Positions 50,502 to 62,785 of a stretch of 64,000 nt of DNA are shown piece by piece; the stretch's first letter is position 1; the number at the start of each line of letters is the position of its first letter. The translations under genes were made by a program, and so were the position numbers. The stretch is from Centropus unirufus (Eukaryota; Chordata; Aves; Cuculiformes; Centropidae): the NCBI GenBank assembly GCA_013397695.1, contig VYZI01000121.1, positions 289,696 through 353,695 on the forward strand, given 5' to 3'. The notes beneath the pieces were generated by a model, which saw only the letters and a list, made by a program, of their open reading frames with translations, was not told where the DNA came from and made no database searches.

Positions 50502-53500
50502 GGACAAAACTCATACCACCCTTTTTCTTTCCATATTCCAGCCTCGTAATCAGCTGGAGTTCTGCTTCAAAGGAGAAAACAACTGAAGTTTCAGCTCTTT
50601 TCCCTGCTGTCAGCCCCTCTCCAGCAGGACATATTATGTTGCTTGTCAGCATGGTTTCTAAGCACCCGTGGCCTCAGGTTTGAAGGAGTCCAACCCCTCC
50701 GAAAAGTGCTGATGCTTCTTGAGATACAGTTTGCATAATCTCTGCAGTGGGCTTTTCCATAAGATTGAGAGTCACAGGTGATTCAAATGTAAGGGGATTT
50801 CCAGGTTTAATCTTCCCTCCTCGTCATCAGGATGCTGCTCATCGAGGCAAAGCGTATCCCTATCAATCTTCCTTACAACTCCCCTTCGCTTTGCTCTTTG
50901 GACCATCCACTAGGGCATAAAATACTGTGGAGTGTTACATATTTTGTGTGCTAATAAGCAAAAGAAAAACAGGGAAAAGCAGCAACAACCTGTGCAATCA
51001 TTTGTTCCAGCATGTGCTGTAACATTATTAGCTGATTCCTTTGGAAAATTACCATCAGCCCAGCTTTGCTGACTTGCACATGTATAATGTATAAGTGGAG
51101 CCATCAAAGTTTAATGCACCCTTAGCAATGTACTTCCTTTCGCTGCCTGTGACATGGGTTTCATTTTTTTGTCTCAACAGTTTGTCACACTCTGCGTGAC
51201 ACCGGTGCAATACAATGAAGTGCAACTCGGCTACGCCGTCCACAGAGGTAATTATTTTTCCCTCTTGTTCACTTTTCCACCATGACATGCGATACTCATT
51301 GATGGGTTTTTTTTATGTAGTCAGGTGGCCTCTCTGGATTTATCCATAGCACCACAATAGTGCCTACAGGCCCTAACCAAGGAGCAGGTCTCTTCTCTCG
51401 TAAGCCTTCATAATTACATACATACAGTGTAGTCTTTGCCCTAAGGAGGATGTGATTTAAGCAAACTGAACCGAGGAATGCAAAGGTGAAGTTATTATCC
51501 ACAGCAACAATAGATGAACAAAATGATCCCAGATATTTTATTACCAGGATCTTCTGTGACCACTCAATTATACTTTGAATTTATCTGAGTATAAATATAA
51601 ATGAGAATGAATCCAAATTGATATATGGAAAGAAGGAAGAGGGTAACAGTAAGTCATCAAGTCATCTAGATGAGAGAAATACGAAGCTGGGCTCCCAGCT
51701 TAGAATTCGGCTTCTGACAGAGGCTTTTGCGGAGATCTGAATATCATGAATTAGCAACATGCTTGCCTTACAATTAGAAGCTAATGTTGAGATTAATTCT
51801 CAAAGCCACAGCCTTCACATTTCAAGAATCCCTTTATCCATCTCTGCAGAGTTCACAGTTCTTTCTGTATGGGTAGCAAGGACACATAGAGAAAAAGAAA
51901 GAGATGTCAAAAGCTCTGTGTTGAAAGTCCACAATTGGGTAGTGAAAGATTATGACAGGACTTAACCACAGCCTCAGGAAAACCTGAGTTTGCAGCATAA
52001 CTATGAGAGATGTATGGTTTTGCTCACCTTTTAGCCTGGATGTCATCTAGGAAGATGAAATCTGGGAGCAAAAAATGCTGCATACGTGAAAAGACACCCA
52101 TCAGCTTGGTAGCACCTAGAAGCCTGGGCTGCTGAACTGCTAAATAACTAGGCTGTTTCCAGAGAACGTTCATCATTATCTGTGGGCTCTGCTGCCTTCA
52201 AAATTACGAGTTTGGGTATGAACATCACGGATCACCAATAGATAACCCCATAAATTTAAACATTTATCCTGTTAATGTTAAACGCGTTGCATTTAGCATC
52301 GTCCTGATACATGACCTATGTGTTCACTTACTCTGTTGGGACAATATTTAGTTCTTCTTAGGCTAACATATCCAACAGGAACTCCAAGCATTGTTGTAAT
52401 TATATTGAGCTTTTGAGCCATGTATTTTTGGACTAAACTAGTCATTGACTTCATAATTTCCCTTATTTTCTTCCCTCTTGCAAAGAATTATATTGTACTA
52501 CACCTCAAGAGCTCTTTCTGTAATGCCAAGCTCTGTTATATTTTCAGCCCCCAAGATGGTTCTCAGCTCTACTAATTTTTCCTATGAGCCAGCAGGTTTT
52601 GATTTAATAAGGACTAATAACGTTTTCCAATGTGGATTTATTCTAGCACAATCCAATGGTTTTTCAAAATAGAACTGCACTATTTCCATAAGTCATGGCT
52701 ACAGCGGGGTTTCCTGCTTTTCACTGCTGCCCTCCTGTTAGTTGCAATCCTGCTGCTTTGTGCTGCAGACCTCATGTCGTTTGCCAGCTCAGAGTCAGGT
52801 TCTGGAAGCATGGAGAACTGAGTTCCCTTCCTGGTGCTGTTGTGAAGCTAGGAGCAGAGGCAGTAGGTAACCTTCACTGGTGACAGGTGCATTTCATGCT
52901 GCTCTTCTCAAATTTATGTGAACAATTGCATTTTTGGTGTTTTTTTCGCTATTCTCTTACCTTACCCTAATTCCATTTACTTCATTGATTCAAGTACACT
53001 GGTGTGGTGGTAATAGGAGGAACATTTGTATGGATTATTAAGGAGTGGAACAGCAGTGGATTCATGGGTGCTATATTGTACAAGGAGCTTGATAACTAAC
53101 CTGCTGCCAGGAAGTAGCAAGGCTTGGAGGCAGCAGCAGCAAAACCTGATGAACAAGAAGAGTTAAGAGAGGAAATGAGGAAGGCAAAATGATTCCCTTA
53201 GTAGTCAGAACCATCAGTGTGCCTGAGTCTGGTTTGGAGTCCAGGACCCAAGGGCAAACAGCTCTGTAGGCTGCAAAAGTTCTGGAAGTGCAAGGAAAGA
53301 GCAACACCTCCAGGCTGTGTGAGCTGAGAGAAAGACAAGAAAGAAAAACCTTTCTTTCTCCTCTTCCCCACTACCCATTATTCATTTTATACATTAACCT
53401 TTTAGAGAAGTAGGAAACAATCAGATACACTGGAAAGAAAAATAGGTTTGGTCTTTTCTGTAATGGCTTTCTCAGCTCCAAGAAAACACGAAAGTTAATT

Positions 53501-54369
53501 TTTAAAACAAAGGTAGAATAAAGAAAGGCTGGGAGTGGGAGGAGTGTGAGCGGGATTTTCTTCACTCCTTCAACACTCATGGGCCTACAGGAGGTTTAGA
53601 AAGACTGGATCAAACTCAGAAACACAAAGTACTTGATTAACGTGGGGAGAAGGGTAAATGAAACCAAAAAGGTGACAGAAAAGTGTTCTTTCATTTCCAG
53701 GTCCCTGTTTATTGATGCAAGTAATGCACATGCTCTTTTCTCTTAGTGTTGACAGAACACCTCTACAGTCATCTCCTGCATATTTAGTAGCAGAAATAAG
53801 GAGAAATGCCATTAGTTACTGCTTACCCTTCTCTTTGATGCCAGCAAGTGATGTATTTCTGACAGGTGTGCACCACAAACACAGCGAACAGGCAACAAGC
53901 CTGAAATGCTCTCAGTGCTGGAAAACAAATTGTCAGCTTAAAAAAAACCCTATGAAATCTGTCAGAAGTTTTATCAGAACTCAAATGAATTCAGTTTATG
54001 ATCTTTGTTTAGGTCTTTGTTCGCTTTCACTGGTATGGTCACAGGTTTTAGTTCAGACAGGGGAAGCTGTGGTGTTTGGATCTTGGAAGAGGCACAGCAC
54101 AAGCTGTAATGTCTGGAAGAGTTAAATACCATTAGAGAAATAATCATGGAGGGAAAGGAAAACAGAGGCAGTAGAAATCTGTGCCACATGTCTCTCAAGA
54201 GACAGAAGAATAAGTTAAAAATGGGTGAAACAGTTTGAAAAGAAATGCCAGGCACCTGACAAAGCTTCTTGAGGTTATGGAGCAAAAATCAGGGCACTAA
54301 TTTAGAATTTAAGTGTAGTGATTAGTGCTTGTTTTTGAAAGTCTGGTCTCTGATGTATTACCAGGTGCA
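50502..54369. other. Unique non-coding block
   Basis: No gene is supported. Frames are under 140 codons and unrecognised. The sequence is ordinary AT-rich DNA with a few T and A runs. Confidence 0.55.
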
Positions 54370-54632
54370 GTGGGAGAGGTTCACTTCTTATCGGGGGAGA
54401 GGCAGCATAAGAGGACAGAGCCAGCCCAGTGCATTAGGAAAAAAAGTCTTCACCAAAAGGGTCAGCAGGCAGTGACAGAAGCTGCACAGGAAGGTGGTGG
54501 AGTCCCCCTCCCTGGAGGGGTTTAAAAGATGGGCAGATGAGATACTTAAGGATCTGGTTTAGTGGTGGACAGGCATGGTTGAACATGATGATCTCAAAGG
54601 TCTTTTCCAACCTGGTGATTCTATGATTGTAA
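54370..54632 (+). mobile_element. CR1 LINE 3' fragment
   Basis: CR1 3' end of the second subtype: CAAAAGGGTCAGCAGGCAGT, GGTGGTGGAGTCCCCCTCCC, TGGAGGGGTTTAAAAGATGG, GGTTTAGTGGTGGACAGGCA, then GATGATCTCAAAGGTCTTTT and CCAACCTGGTGATTCTATGA. It is truncated at its 5' end. Confidence 0.93.
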
Positions 54633-57600
54633 AGTAAATGTAGAACAACTGAGTTTTCCTCAAAAAGCTCTTAAATGCCTCAGGTACCTAACACTACCCT
54701 TCTGAATCAATTTAAACTCTTGAGAGTTAGTCACATGTTTTTGGAATGTTATTTGAGTGATTTACACAGCAAATCATAAACATAAAAGAGGTTTTGCATT
54801 TGCATTTTGTTTTTTACTTACCTACTCAATTTCCTCTGTCATAAATTTGGGCTGACAACTTCCAGGTGCTCCTGCACAGAGAAAGTTGGCAAGTTTCTTC
54901 GTCGATTTCCTCTCTCCTGGAAAGCTAAGTTGTCCTATTGTAATACAACCAAGCTTTTGGAAGTCTAATAAATGGAATGGGTGGGTATGGGAGGTGAGCT
55001 CTGTTTCACTCATCAAAACTGGTTTATTTATAGTGTCACATCTCAGAATTATCTCTGTTCTGTCATGGATTTCTTGCAGTGAGTCTTTCTACACTGTCAG
55101 TATTAGCATTTTGTTATCCTGGGAGCCAAACAAATACAGATCAGGGCACTTAGATTTCCTTCTTTGTTTTGTTGTTGGGATATTATACTTCATATCAGCA
55201 TTTTTCCAGTGCCTTTGATACCTGTGTTTTCCCTCCCTGGAGGGAACTAAGGTTTAAACCCTGAGTTTGCACTTAAAGCATTAGAATGGGTTCAGCAAAC
55301 TTGGAGTCACAGGCCTGTTCATTGACTTTCTGGGTGAGCACTTCATGCAGAATCCTTCTAAATCAAAGCAGTTTTATGTTCCTAAGTAGGAGATAGGACC
55401 AAATAATCTCAGCACCTGTGGCCCTCAGTCTTGTCTCCATTCCCTCATCAAATGCTCCAAAAGTGAGCATCTGTCTTAGAAATGTGGCATTTCTGGCTCC
55501 TTCGGTGGATTTCTAAAGCTTCTCCCCACCTTTCTCTGAAGAAAACAACCTGAATATGCACACACAACACACTCTAGCCTTTATCTCTGCAGAGTCCGGT
55601 ATTTTCTGTTCGAGTACTTAAAAATCTGTAAGGAGGACAACATGCCAAGTGTAAAAAAATATGTGAAGTTGTACATAATAGGTGTGTGCTGGGACTGCCT
55701 TAAAATGAGTGAAGGTCTGTGCAATATAAAAAGGAATTTCAAGCCCTGCTGTTTTATTATCAGATCACAGAAGCTCACCAATGTGCTATTTGGAGTCTGT
55801 GCTGCAAAACGGGGGCCCTTAACCCTGCCCAGGAGAAAACAGAGACCATCTCAGCACTGTTGGCATCTATGGTAACAGCAGGTCTCCTGTTCTCACAGAT
55901 TTCCTTGGAGAAACCCATAGGCTAGTAGGATAAGGCTGTGGTCTGAGCATAACTATTCCTCTCTTCTGCCTATGTGCTTAATATTAAGAGCCAAACATGG
56001 ATGGGGATGGTTTGTAATTTTTCTGTGAGTATTCAGCGTTTGAGCCAGTCCCCCAGACACACACGTGGCTAGTTACTGAATTTCTGGAGTGAGTTGTTAA
56101 TGTGAAACCAAAACAACAGTGCAAGCCACCTTACCAGTAATACTCAGGTAGGGCCACAGCCTGAAAGAACAATTTCTCATACAGACAAAGGGAATGAATT
56201 AAAATACGTGGTTTGGGAGTCATAAGAAGTTGTTTATTGATGGGTGTGAATGCCAGAGTTCATTCGCTTGTAGTGCAGAGCACCTCAGGTCCAGTTTCTA
56301 TATTTCTTTTTTAGTTTATTCTCCTGTTGTAAAAAATGTAACATTTTCCTTACACTCTCATGGACCTCCTTAAAAGCCTATTCTCTGCCTGGCTGGCTGT
56401 GCCAAAGGTCTCTGATGGACCAGGACCTTGAGCAGAGCCAGGAAAAGGCTGAGAAGCTAGGTGAAATAAATGGCCTTTTGTGTTTCCCTGCAGGTTTTTT
56501 CTTTGCCAATTTGCAGACCTATAGAGCAAGTTACTCTGTGTTGTTGGCTGGCGTAACTATGAAAATCTGTTAGAGAATGGGAGCATGTGTTTCGCTTAGT
56601 GCTTTAGAAATTCCCCATTAGCTGTACTCTGGGATAAGCTCCACTGCTTTTTGATAGCATAAAAGCTCTCTTTTGCCTAGCAGTTAGCTTTTAGCAGACT
56701 TATTTTGTCAGTTTTCCCTGAAATTCTGGATTTGAATGGTGTCCCATGCCATGTCTTTCTGGCAGTTGGTATCTGTGCTTAGGCAGACCAAAACTGCCTG
56801 GCCTTTTCCCTCTTGCTTCTTGTCCCATCATTTGTCACATTCTTGGATCTGTGCCCTCTGCAACCAGCTCTGTGTTTCACCCAATTGCGTCACCCTGCTC
56901 AGTGGTGGCTGCATCAGCCTCCTGTCCCTCAGGCTTCTCAGCAACCTTGATTCCTTCCTTCTTGCCAAGATTTCTTCCCATTTTTTTGTTCTCCTGCAAG
57001 AAAGCCAGGAAAAGCCTGGTGCTTACTCCTTCAAGTGTCAGAATGTGTTGGTTAATTGAAAGGGAGAAAAAACAAGAATCAAGTATTTTATAGTTGCATT
57101 ACAGCAGAGCTCAGTTCAATGATATATGGTGTTCATAACTATTAGCTTTTTGCAGTCACCATCATGGTGATTTACTGCATTTCTAAAACAGGCTCTGTTT
57201 AAGCAGGCAGCATCAGTAATTGGATTTTTTCAGGAGGCCCCTTTTCAGAGATTCTGTTCACAAACGAACAGGATGGCTATCCTGTGCTACAAGCTCACAC
57301 GGAGGAAAGGAATCACACTGGGTTGTCTTTCCATAAGACTATGCATACAGTTAGGTAGATGAATCTAAAGAAGTTTAATACCTTGCTTCAGCAGTTGGGC
57401 AGCACAAATGCATTTAAGCTAGCAAGATTGCTCCTGCACTTTACATGTGGGTTCTGTATTACCAGTCAGTTCAAGGGGCTCACAGGAATGAGTCCCACAG
57501 AACTGCTCTTCAGCCTCCAACAGCTTGCAATTAGTGTGTGAGATATTTTCTGTCGCTACACAGTGGCCTTGCTTTTCTTGTAGTATGCTAATGCTGAAAA

Positions 57601-59453
57601 TAATAGAAACACTCATGGTTTTAAATCAGAAAAATTTGTGTTGATTTTGATCAGAGTTTAGCACAATGTTCTTTAGCACATCTGGTTTCTTTACTGTCCA
57701 TGGGAAGATATGGGTGAATGCAAGAGGTTCAAACATCTTAGAGTACTCATGTAGCTAGCTTCAGGTCATTTGTGCAGTCAACACACAGAGAATTATGCTG
57801 GATTAGTGTTAGCTCAATCTATGCTAGAATATTTTCCCCGTGCTGCAAGGCTAAAACCTCAGCATCAGACCTACTTCCAGTATGACTGATCCAGGTTAGC
57901 CCTTATATTTCCTAGCAGTTTTGCCATGATTTACCCAGGAAAGAAGCTATAACATTATCTTATTATCAGCCAAAACATGTAGCAGATAACAGATATAAAA
58001 TCAGTTAACCAAATCCCTAAGGTTTAGATTTTCATTCATGTTCTAGAATCAATGTTCTTCCCTATTGCTGTGGAGCTCTCGCTGTGATATTCCATCACCA
58101 GCATTGCTTCTATTCACAGAAAGCATGTCAGAAAAACCATTTTTGACAAATATAGAACAGAGTGCCCCTATTTACAAACTGCTTTTCCGATGGATCTGTA
58201 CAGGAAGTACTATGGACTGCAGCACATACCTGTGCATCCTTTAAAAACAGTCAACCTAGGTTTTAAGCACCAACAAAGAAATTAGGGTCTACAGGAAATG
58301 CCCTCCTCAATGAAGGAAGAAGGGGAAGAAGAAAAAGCAAAACCACTTTAGTAGCAGCAAACAGGGAAAGGTCTTCAGCACTTCCCAGTTCTGCACAAAA
58401 GGCTTTGCAGAAAGGCTTTTTGCTCATGAATAGAGCTTGGTAGCCACCTTTAGCATCTTTGCCACCTCCTCACAGCAAGTTCCACCTAGTGATTATCTGC
58501 TATTCAAACGTATGCAAAGCTGCAGCACCGAGCTGTTATTTTGAATTGTGCAGTGAGATTGATTGTGATGCCTTTCAGTTAAAGGACAGGTTTCCAAGAG
58601 TACCTCAGCACAAGGAAATCTAACAGCCCCACGGAACAGAGCAATAACCCTGACCCAGTCTGCTCCACTGCACGTGCAGTTTATATAAGGTATTACTGCA
58701 CCCTCCTACCTGCTCAGCTCAGGACCCAGTTACACTGAGCACCCTCCCTTTCTGAGAGCAGGTTTCAATGTAGATGGGCTGATTATTCAAAAGCTGAGAA
58801 GGAAACAGGAAAAGAGTTTACCCAGGATCGCAGTGCAGATCAGTGGCAGGAGAACAAATAGGACCATGTCCATCAAATATCTAACACATCTTATTCTTTG
58901 TTCATGCAGTCACTGGTGGTTGCTAGCAGATTGTGATAGAAAAATAGCACATCCCACTTCAGCAAGGTAAAAATCTCACCAGGTTTTGCCTTAAAATGAA
59001 AGTCTAGGATAGCATTCTGGAAATATATTCTATTCTGGTAACCTAGTATCAGATATAGAGTTCCTTATTTGATAACTGGGGAAAATCACAGGCTGTTATG
59101 TGATCTCCTTTGTTCAGCTGCTGAATACTGAAGCCCTCTTGCAAAATGAAAAACAGAGTTCCTCCTGAATTTTTAATGAGCTGCAATGGTCAGAGACAAA
59201 AAGTGTTATGGGTTGTGCTCTAGAAGCAATGGCAAAATTAAGTGGGATGTGAGCAATCGGATGATCCCCTCTGCAAGCAGAATACCCTGCTTGGCAGCTG
59301 AAAGTCCATCTCAAACACAGCTCAAAACTTCAAATCACCCATTTCCACACTCAGAAAATAGGACACAGATTCTGTGCTGCTTCATTTCCCTGACTTTCAA
59401 ATTCTATATGGTTCCGTGCTCCCTTGTTCAGGGGCTCCACTCAAGACATGAAG
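54633..59453. other. Unique non-coding block
   Basis: No gene is supported. A minus-strand segment (54,822-54,871) has a good acceptor and donor but is only 50 bases. Frames at 56,736-57,093 overlap in two registers, typical of a pyrimidine-rich stretch. An old repeat relic at 58.8 kb is listed separately. Confidence 0.5.
58778..58875 (-). mobile_element. MIR/L3-type relic
   Basis: The plus strand follows the reverse complement of the conserved tail: GATTATTCAAAAGCTGAGAA, GGAAACAGGAAAAGAGTTTA, CCCAGGATCGCAGTGCAGAT, then CAGTGGCAGGAGAACAAATA. Order and spacing match, although divergence is high. Confidence 0.55.
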
Positions 59454-59830
59454 CCTGCCTTAAAACATTAAGACACCTGTCTGCCTAAAAATCACCACAC
59501 CCACTCCCCCCAAAATGCATCAATATATGGAACCTGCCTTAAAAACAAAGGACACCTCCTTGCTTTGCAGGGTGAGGGGAAAGAGACCTCATCAACAGTG
59601 AATTGAGTCAGCCTGTAAAATAAAAAATAAAAAGAGATAAGTATGTGCCTTAAAATAAAAGGGGCCTATTCAATAATATCGGGCACCTGCCTTTAAAAAG
59701 AAAAAAGACACCTAATCAACAATAAGTAGAACTTGCCTCACAAAAACATTAAAAAGGAAGACATCTAATAACAAGAATAGCCTAATGAATATATGGAACA
59801 TGCCTTTATAAAAAAACAAAAGTTATCTCT
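59454..59830 (+). repeat. Decayed TGCCTTAAAA tandem array
   Basis: A diverged unit built on (C/T)(A/C)TGCCTTAAAA, followed by an A-rich stretch and GACACCT, recurs at about 59,454, 59,533, 59,646, 59,684, 59,733 and 59,798. A linker AATATATGGAAC precedes the copies at 59,533 and 59,798. Spacing is irregular (38 to 113 bp), consistent with an old array that has lost internal pieces. Confidence 0.65.
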
Positions 59831-61015
59831 GTGCCAGAGTGTGGCCAGGCTGAGACTGCGTGATCCCCTCCAATGACTGGAGGTGGGTTTGGGCTTTGAT
59901 GTTTCTGTGAACATCCTTTGCTGCAGGGAGCCCTGTGCAGGGTTCTGCTGGGTACCATTGCTATGCCTGGAGGTTCTTTCAACCATTCTATGAGCCCCAT
60001 GGCACAGTCCCACCTTGGTGCAGTTCATCAACCCATACGGGCGCAGCCCATATGGCCAGCAGCCTCTATAGATCAGCAGCAGCACCCCGAGAGGCTCAGA
60101 GAACCCACATGGGCAGAAACACATCCATTTAACATCTCATCCCAGCTGCCAAGAGCTACTAGATTAGCACATCTTCCAAAGTCCTCATTGCAGTCATCAT
60201 TCCAGTGGAGACCTTTGATACCTATAATAATAAATATGCTAGTCTCTGGGGGGAGCTTTGCTTTCAAAACTTCTGCAATGCTTCTGGGGGGACCCAGAGG
60301 TTACATGAAGCAAATGGTATCCTTATAGGTCATTAGCAACCAAGGCATTTCCTTTGCATTAGAAAAAGGCAGTGCACCAGATGGTGCTTCTGAGCCCATG
60401 GTGAAAACCAGCTGCTTTCCCTCCTTATTTCTTCGCTTGCTCAGCAAACTGCTTTTGATTAAAGGAGAGGTATAGAAAGAGATATGTTGTAACTGCTTTT
60501 TCTAAGTTTAATTCTGTTGCAAGAGAAGTGCTAAGATGCACCTTAAGCTCCTTAAACATGGTGTTAGCAAGAATATCAATGCCACCACTGACAGTATTCC
60601 AGACCCTTCTGCCCCTGCGTACCTTACAGGAGGTGGTGATGCACCTCTCAATGAGAAACACAGAGGCAGAACGCTAAACTCTAGCTTCTGTAAAGAAAAG
60701 AAGGAGAAAGACAACAGGGGATTTCCCCCTTCCATTCATTATGGTCCAGTTTGGAATAGGATAAAATTTTCATCAATACCTAAAAGCAGTGATTTTCTCA
60801 TTAGCAGTGAAGGTGGGGTTGCAGTTAGGAGCAGCACTGCCAGCTTAGGCAGCGGGGAGGAAACCAAGGCAAGTGTCATGAGCTCAGGCTGTTGGCTCAT
60901 TAGCTTTCATGGCAGATCAGCTCACCTTCCCTGCTTCTAGAGAGCAGGCTGGGATGCTTCAGGTACGCTGCCCACTGCTTGTTTTGCCTACAAGTCATCT
61001 CTGTGTTCTTTCCAG

Positions 61016-61110
61016 CTTCCAGAAGCTTTGGTTATCAGCTGGCTTCTGTAGCAGAACAAGGTTCAGCATCCTGGCAGGCCTTTCCTCTTCATTAATGCAA
61101 AGGTGCTTAG
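61016..61110 (+). other. Exon-like segment
   Basis: A strong acceptor (CATCTCTGTGTTCTTTCCAG, 60,996-61,015) is followed by 95 bases ending at a donor CTTAG|GTGAGT (61,111). One frame stays open through it (begins FQKLWLSAGF). The nearest upstream donor (CAG|GTACGC near 60,961) would leave an intron of only about 54 bases, too short for a vertebrate, so no exon pair was made. Confidence 0.18.
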
Positions 61111-61536
61111 GTGAGTTCTAAGACACACATAGGAGCCACACAGATAACACATAGCTACAGGAATCAAATTAAAGACCGTTCTCTGTTATCCTAAGGCTGT
61201 ACTTCCCTCTCTTCAGGAGGCAGCCCCATCATAGCTAGAGCTTACCTTGTTGGCTTCCTTGAATCTCCTGTCCTGCCAGGAGCACTCATCATGCCCGGTA
61301 GCATTCTCTACAGCAGTGGCAGCTCATTTCCCCTCTCTCCCTTACCCCCTTTTCAGCTGTAGGCAACACTTCATTTAAGGCAATGAAACTAGCTTTTATT
61401 GACTTACAAACACAGAAATAGACAAACAGCAAGTCTTTTGAATAGCAAAACAAGAGCCCCTTGGTTATGAATCCTCCCACACACAACCCACTATTACCAT
61501 TATGCCTTTATAAACATCTAGTGGTATGATAATGTA

Positions 61537-61542
61537 TTTATT
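61537..61542 (-). promoter_or_regulatory. Possible polyadenylation signal
   Basis: AATAAA on the minus strand lies about 440 bases after the stop codon of the candidate gene, a plausible 3' UTR length. A second AATAAA lies at 61,395-61,400. AT-rich sequence gives such hexamers by chance. Confidence 0.3.
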
Positions 61543-61978
61543 TAGTTTAATAATACTAATGCACTTATCTTGGCCCATCAGGCAGAGCAAGTTATTAAAA
61601 GCAGGAGAAAGGAAGTCAAATAATGATAGGAAGCACTAGGAAGACACAGATTCGTGCAGTGCACCTTGCAGAGTCTCAAGAAGGAAGCTATTACAGCCAA
61701 ACCCCCAGTGAGCAGCAGAGATAGACAGGCCAAACAGATCTCTGCTTGGTAATGGAACAGAGACATTTAATTCCCCCTTTCTGCCACTTTCAGAGGAAAT
61801 GCCCTCTGTGCTCCACCCAGGGCTGCAAGACAGCGAGAACTACACCGCAGAGGTGTGGTTTAAAGATGGCAAAAAATGTTTTCCTCTCTTTATACACAAG
61901 TCACACCTCCCATATCAGTCTTTTTTTGAGGGTACCATACCAGGCACTTGATAATCCTTTCACAGTCCATAGGGAGCC

Positions 61979-62614
61979 TCACTCTTGGGTACTAAATGCA
62001 CCAGGCTTGGTTTTGGCTTTTCCAGCTGGAGCCCTGAGCTGCTTCAACCACCTGCAGAGAGGGCTTGGCTTGCACAGCTTGCCACGGGGCCTCTTGCATA
62101 CAGCCAAGCTGCTTTCCACTGCTGCCGGGTCACTCACCACATCTTCTGCATCTCTCGCTCCCGTCTCTAACGCAGGCTGCGGAGGCAAGTCAGGTCTTGC
62201 CACTCCTTTGTCTCCTTCAGCCTGCTGAGCTGTTGCAGGTATTTCCTGAGCTGGAGCACAAGTTTGTCTGTCTGGACTCATTGCGGTGGCCTTGTTCTCA
62301 CCCTCCTCCGACTGATCTACAGAAGGCTGGGTCTCACCAAGCTCTTGCAGCTCTGTGGTTCTCTGCATTATTTGTGCCGCAGGCAGAGATGAGGCTATTT
62401 CGCTTTCTCTTCCCACATCTTCGTTCCCCATCCCTGCAGCAGTATCTTGCCGTTTCTCCTCTGAAGGATGATTCACACTGCTCCACAAGATGCCCCCCAG
62501 GGCTGCCTGGGCAATGGGGAGATCAGGTGCTGTATTTTCTTGCACCGTTGCTGGCCTTTCTGACATCCTGGGCTCTTCGCAGCAATATCTTCTGTGACTG
62601 ACTTCATTTCCCAT
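61979..62614 (-). CDS. Putative acylated small protein (MGNEVS...), unidentified
   Basis: A 211-residue frame. The ATG at 62,614 has A at -3 and G at +4. It is the first ATG after a splice acceptor at 62,786, and an in-frame TAA lies upstream at 62,708-62,710. The N-terminus MGNEVSHRRYCC fits N-myristoylation at Gly2 (Ser6 present) with Cys11-Cys12 available for palmitoylation, so membrane anchoring is inferred. Residues 13-160 are acidic, rich in Glu, Gln, Ala and Pro, and probably disordered. Residues 173-203 are strongly basic with three cysteines and a WLKQLR segment, which may bind lipid or calmodulin. No catalytic domain is visible and I do not recognise the family. The frame is GC-richer than its surroundings. 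A CAG|GTGGTT donor-like site within codons 188-190 means the C-terminus could instead be spliced. It may be a real lineage-specific gene or a long chance frame. Confidence 0.5.
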   Translation of the reverse strand: MGNEVSHRRYCCEEPRMSERPATVQENTAPDLPIAQAALGGILWSSVNHPSEEKRQDTAAGMGNEDVGRESEIASSLPAAQIMQRTTELQELGETQPSVDQSEEGENKATAMSPDRQTCAPAQEIPATAQQAEGDKGVARPDLPPQPALETGARDAEDVVSDPAAVESSLAVCKRPRGKLCKPSPLCRWLKQLRAPAGKAKTKPGAFSTQE

Positions 62615-62785
62615 GATGGAGATGTACAGCAGCAATCCTGCTTGCAGCCTTCTCCAGGGAACCTTGAGGCCTGGTGATACTGAATGACTTTGGCACCAAC
62701 AGAGCTTTTATTTAGAAGCAGACACAGGGCTAAGTTTCAGCCTTGTTACTGAGCTGATAGATCCCTCCTGGGCCAGTTATCACAC
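62615..62785 (-). other. Putative 5' UTR segment after a splice acceptor
   Basis: On the minus strand CTTACTGTCTTGCAG (62,800-62,786) is a good acceptor. The 171 bases from there to the ATG contain no other ATG. In the coding frame, a TAA at 62,708-62,710 closes it, and the region after that stays open. The upstream exon was not located with confidence. A GTCATG|GTGAGT donor at 63,176/63,177 would give an intron of about 390 bases. Confidence 0.35.

Larger units (their letters stand above)
59831..61978. other. Non-coding block downstream of the minus-strand gene
   Basis: No separate gene is confirmed. On the minus strand this would be the 3' UTR and downstream flank of the candidate gene ending at 61,979. 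A plus-strand exon-like segment near 61.0 kb is listed separately. The last part (about 61,380-61,600) is AT-rich and contains two minus-strand AATAAA hexamers. Confidence 0.45.

Noticed and set aside
59960..59995. CR1-like TTCTTTCAACCATTCTATGA
   Set aside because: Only about 20 bases match the CR1 terminus and the neighbouring sequence does not continue the match.
60950..61110. Two-exon model joining the donor near 60,961 to the acceptor at 61,015
   Set aside because: The implied intron is about 54 bases, below the workable minimum for vertebrate splicing.
62065..62601. 178-codon plus-strand frame opposite the MGNEVS gene
   Set aside because: It begins at TTG and is the antisense shadow of a GC-rich minus-strand frame, with a Leu/Ser/Pro-rich composition typical of such shadows.
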